Source: an uncultured Bacillota bacterium
Lineage (GTDB): Bacteria; Bacillota; Clostridia; Lachnospirales; Lachnospiraceae
Direction: 5' to 3'
DNA: 64,000 nt
NCBI GenBank assembly: GCA_949291945.1
Contig: CASEXH010000033.1
Span: 40,493 to 104,492 of the forward strand
Below are positions 62,075 to 64,000 of this stretch, one piece after another. Positions within the stretch are counted from its first letter, which is position 1; each line of letters starts with the position of its first letter. A program made the translations under genes and the position numbers. The notes below the pieces were generated by a model, which saw only the letters and a program-made list of their open reading frames with translations, was not told the origin of the DNA and did not search any database.

Positions 62075-62272
62075 ATGCAGAGGACACCTAAAAAATTAGA
62101 AAAAAAGAGATTGGTAAGATATAAAGAAGGTGCAGAGATGTACAGCATGGGAATGAATAAGTTTCAGGTATTAGCGAAGGATGCTGGAGCTATTTTGAAA
62201 ATAGACAGAATGGTATTAGTGGATTTGGATACATTTGATCAGTATCTTGAAACATTTCGTGTGAGGGAATAG
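62075..62272 (+). CDS. Excisionase-like protein (DUF6462-like)
   Basis: 65 residues: KKRLVRYKEGAEMYSMGMNKFQVLAKDAG, then KIDRMVLVDLDTFDQYLETFRV. This winged-helix pattern with the YSMG...F motif matches the DUF6462 proteins located before integrases in Clostridia ICEs. It probably bends attL/attR and directs excision. AAGGGAGA precedes ATG 62075 by 8 nt. Confidence 0.83.
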   Translation: MQRTPKKLEKKRLVRYKEGAEMYSMGMNKFQVLAKDAGAILKIDRMVLVDLDTFDQYLETFRVRE

Positions 62273-62305
62273 AGGAAAGATTTTTCGTATAACAGAAAAT
62301 AAGTG

Positions 62306-62334
62306 TTGACTTTTCGTTAAACAAAAAGTATAAT
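62306..62334 (+). promoter_or_regulatory. Promoter of the ribbon-helix-helix/integrase pair with operator-like repeats
   Basis: TTGACT (62306-62311), 17-nt spacer, TATAAT (62329-62334). Related sequences TTTTTCGTATAACAGAAAA (62281-62299) and TTTTCGTTAAACAAAAA (62311-62327) overlap and flank it, apparently operators. Confidence 0.75.
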
Positions 62335-62362
62335 AATTATGAAATGGATGGAGGTGTATGAT

Positions 62363-62542
62363 GTGGCTAGAACAGGAAGGCCAAAGTCAGACAATCCGAA
62401 AAACAGTTTAATCGGTTTGAAGCTGACAGAGGACGAAGCCACAAAACTGAGAGAGTATGCGTCCAAACATGGCATGACCATAACAGAAGTGCTGCAAAGA
62501 GGAATTGACCTGCAATATCAAATGGAAAAATCCTCAGAGTAG
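62363..62542 (+). CDS. Ribbon-helix-helix regulator before the integrase
   Basis: 59 residues: NSLIGLKLTEDEATKLREYASKHGMTITEVLQRGIDLQYQ, a CopG/Arc-like strand-helix-helix. GGAGG at about 62350-62354 precedes GTG 62363 by 8 nt; ATG 62339 lies before that site and near the -10. The promoter overlaps AT-rich repeats that may be its own operators. Located 37 nt before the integrase gene, it probably controls integrase level. Confidence 0.75.
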   Translation: MARTGRPKSDNPKNSLIGLKLTEDEATKLREYASKHGMTITEVLQRGIDLQYQMEKSSE

Positions 62543-62579
62543 CCAATGCGAAAACTCTTTCCTTGTGAAAGGAGCTAAA

Positions 62580-63821
62580 ATGGCGCAATCAAGGAAAGAT
62601 AACAAAGGGAGGGTATTAAGAAAAGGCGAAACACAGCGTAAATATGACGGGAAATATGTATATACTTACACTAATCCGGAGGGACGGAGAAGGAGTATTT
62701 ATTCCAAAGACATTAAGACGCTGCGGGAGCGGGAAGAACAACTGATTAAAGACCAGTTAGACGGACTGGATACATATGTTGCCGGAAGTGCGACAATCAA
62801 TTTTGTCTTTGACAGATATATCTCTACGAAATCAGAGCTTAGAGATACAACGATAACTAATTATAAATATATGTATAATCGTTTTGTCAGGGATGGCTTT
62901 GGAAAGAAGAAAATTGCCGGTATTAAATTTTCAGATGTTCTGCAGTTCTATCAGCATTTAATAAAGGACAAGGAAATGCAGATTAACACGCTGGAGACAA
63001 TTCATACGGTACTTCATCCGACCTTTCAGTTAGCACTGCGGGATAATATTATCCGGACAAATCCTAGCGATGGCGTTATGGCGCAGATAAAAAAAATGCC
63101 TGGAAAAAATCACGGTGTTCGCCACGCTTTGACGTTGGAGCAACAACGGGCCTTTATTAGATATATAGAAGACAATCCGAAGTTTGACCGTTGGCTAAGT
63201 ATTTTCAAGTTTTTGCTTGGAACAGGATGCCGGATCGGGGAAGCTATCGGTATCAGATGGGAAGATGTAGATTTTGAAAAACGGCTGATTAACATCAATC
63301 ACAGTTTAGTTTACTACAGCCGAGAGTACAAAGAACATCCCATATGTACGTTTTCTATATCCCTGCCAAAAACAGAAGCAGGAATACGCATTATTCCAAT
63401 GATGGATACTGTTTATGAAGCACTGCGGAAAGAGTGGGATGAACAGCAGAAAAACGGATTTAATGAAACAGAAATTGACGGTATGAAAGGCTTTATTTTT
63501 ATGAACCGTTTTGGAAACGTACATAATCCGCAGGCTATCAATCGGGCAATTAAGCGTATTTATGAAGCGTATAACGCAGAAGAAGTGGTAAAGGCAGCGA
63601 GAGAACATCGAGAGCCACTTTTGATACCACATTTCTCATGCCATCATTTGAGACATACCTTTTGCTCAAGGTTTTGTGAGAATGAAACAAATTTAAAGGT
63701 GATTCAGTCTATCATGGGCCATGCGAATATAGAGACTACACTGGACATATATGCAGAAGTCACCGAAACAAAGAAACACGAAGCAATCGAAAAGTTAGCA
63801 CATAAGATAGATGTATTTTAG
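62580..63821 (+). CDS. int: Tyrosine integrase of the element
   Basis: 413 residues. The N-terminal arm/core-binding region is followed by the catalytic domain with Arg in TGCRIGEAIG, a Lys region KTEAGIR, HHLRHTFCSRF, GHANIET (His) and the nucleophile in LDIYAEV. AAAGGAG stands 6 nt before ATG 62580. It joins and separates the 20-bp att cores. It lies only 48 nt from the right att repeat, as usual for ICEs. Confidence 0.95.
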   Translation: MAQSRKDNKGRVLRKGETQRKYDGKYVYTYTNPEGRRRSIYSKDIKTLREREEQLIKDQLDGLDTYVAGSATINFVFDRYISTKSELRDTTITNYKYMYNRFVRDGFGKKKIAGIKFSDVLQFYQHLIKDKEMQINTLETIHTVLHPTFQLALRDNIIRTNPSDGVMAQIKKMPGKNHGVRHALTLEQQRAFIRYIEDNPKFDRWLSIFKFLLGTGCRIGEAIGIRWEDVDFEKRLININHSLVYYSREYKEHPICTFSISLPKTEAGIRIIPMMDTVYEALRKEWDEQQKNGFNETEIDGMKGFIFMNRFGNVHNPQAINRAIKRIYEAYNAEEVVKAAREHREPLLIPHFSCHHLRHTFCSRFCENETNLKVIQSIMGHANIETTLDIYAEVTETKKHEAIEKLAHKIDVF

Positions 63822-63869
63822 GAGAGAGTCCGATTTGGATTTGAAAGTGAGTACGACAAATTATGTGCT

Positions 63870-63889
63870 GTACGACAAGAGTACGACAA
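63870..63889. repeat. Right attachment repeat (attR core)
   Basis: GTACGACAAGAGTACGACAA, identical to 5396-5415. A further GTACGACAA unit lies at 63851-63859 (with its G A G context), possibly an integrase arm site. Beyond 63889 the host sequence resumes; no gene is recognisable in the last 110 nt. Confidence 0.85.
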
Positions 63890-64000
63890 TTTCGAGAGTC
63901 TTAATCAGTTTTAAGGGTTCATAGGATAACTGATAATAGACTGTAAAGTGTTTTAATAAGGGATAATAAATTCTAACGGATGTGTGAGGTTAGAAATCCC

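Larger units (their letters stand above)
5396..63889 (+). mobile_element. Integrative and conjugative element, Tn1549/CD1108 type, with RiPP cargo
   Basis: The element lies between exact 20-bp direct repeats. It carries everything expected of a self-transmissible ICE: tyrosine integrase and excisionase-like gene at the right end, relaxase with MobC, VirD4-like coupling protein, VirB4-like ATPase, PrgI, VirB6-like and Maff2 proteins, a 3D/NlpC-P60 hydrolase, topoisomerase III and a methylase-helicase. A plasmid-like parA-parB-repA module is also present. The gene order and families match the large Clostridia ICE group around Tn1549 and the C. difficile CD1107-CD1112 elements. Cargo genes are an adhesin, two adenine methylases, a toxin-antitoxin-like pair and the peptide locus at 51980-60016. 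Confidence 0.93.

Overview
The window is chromosomal DNA of a Gram-positive gut Firmicute, most likely a Lachnospiraceae (Blautia/Dorea/Mediterraneibacter-like). The evidence is the housekeeping gene order birA, small conserved protein, coaX, dusB, greA, lysS at the left edge, together with the protein sequences and ribosome-binding sites. Downstream of lysS sits one large integrative and conjugative element (ICE) of the Tn1549/CD1108 type, about 58.5 kb. It is bounded by an exact 20-bp direct repeat (5396-5415 and 63870-63889), with a tyrosine integrase just inside the right end.

Layout. 2-5353: host genes; lysS carries an apparent single-base frameshift that puts its C-terminal tRNA-binding domain out of frame. 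5605-9838: ICE maintenance module (small proteins, ParA, ParB, and a RepA_N initiator with tandem 69-bp repeats inside its gene). 9986-12159: regulators, namely a helix-turn-helix protein, two sigma-like proteins and a zinc-ribbon protein on the minus strand. 12668-18661: a 1997-residue surface adhesin with about 13 Cna-B-like repeats. 18743-31311: the conjugation machinery (PcfB, VirD4-like coupling protein, Maff2, TrbL/VirB6-like, PrgI, VirB4-like ATPase, 3D/NlpC-P60 wall hydrolase, accessory surface proteins). Two different DNA adenine methyltransferases are inserted in this operon. 31401-46760: topoisomerase III, a giant methylase-helicase with the tnpV gene overprinted in another frame, a very large ArdC/metalloprotease/nucleotidyltransferase protein and small transfer-assisting proteins. 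46807-49571: a GNAT-like toxin-antitoxin pair, small repressors with visible operators, and two unknown proteins. 49611-51903: relaxase, MobC and a candidate oriT. 61000-63821: sigma-like and helix-turn-helix regulators, excisionase-like protein, a ribbon-helix-helix protein and the integrase.

The cargo, 51980-60016, is visibly more AT-rich than the rest and is the most interesting part. It reads as a complete ribosomally synthesised, post-translationally modified peptide (RiPP) locus: a BlaI-type repressor, a BlaR1-type membrane metalloprotease sensor, a PqqD-like recognition protein, a radical SAM/SPASM maturase, a 47-residue five-cysteine precursor peptide (55035-55178), two ABC exporters with fused membrane and ATPase domains, and a lipoprotein. 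Three near-identical dyads (AGACTA-N6-TAGTCT type) lie at the promoter of the regulator operon and the promoter of the lipoprotein gene. The sensor's extracellular domain and both repeats of the lipoprotein share the same module. The inferred circuit is that an extracellular ligand, perhaps the peptide or its target, is sensed by the BlaR1-like protease. The BlaI-like repressor is then inactivated, and peptide production plus a lipoprotein that may sequester the same ligand (immunity) are induced together. No beta-lactamase or other resistance gene is present.
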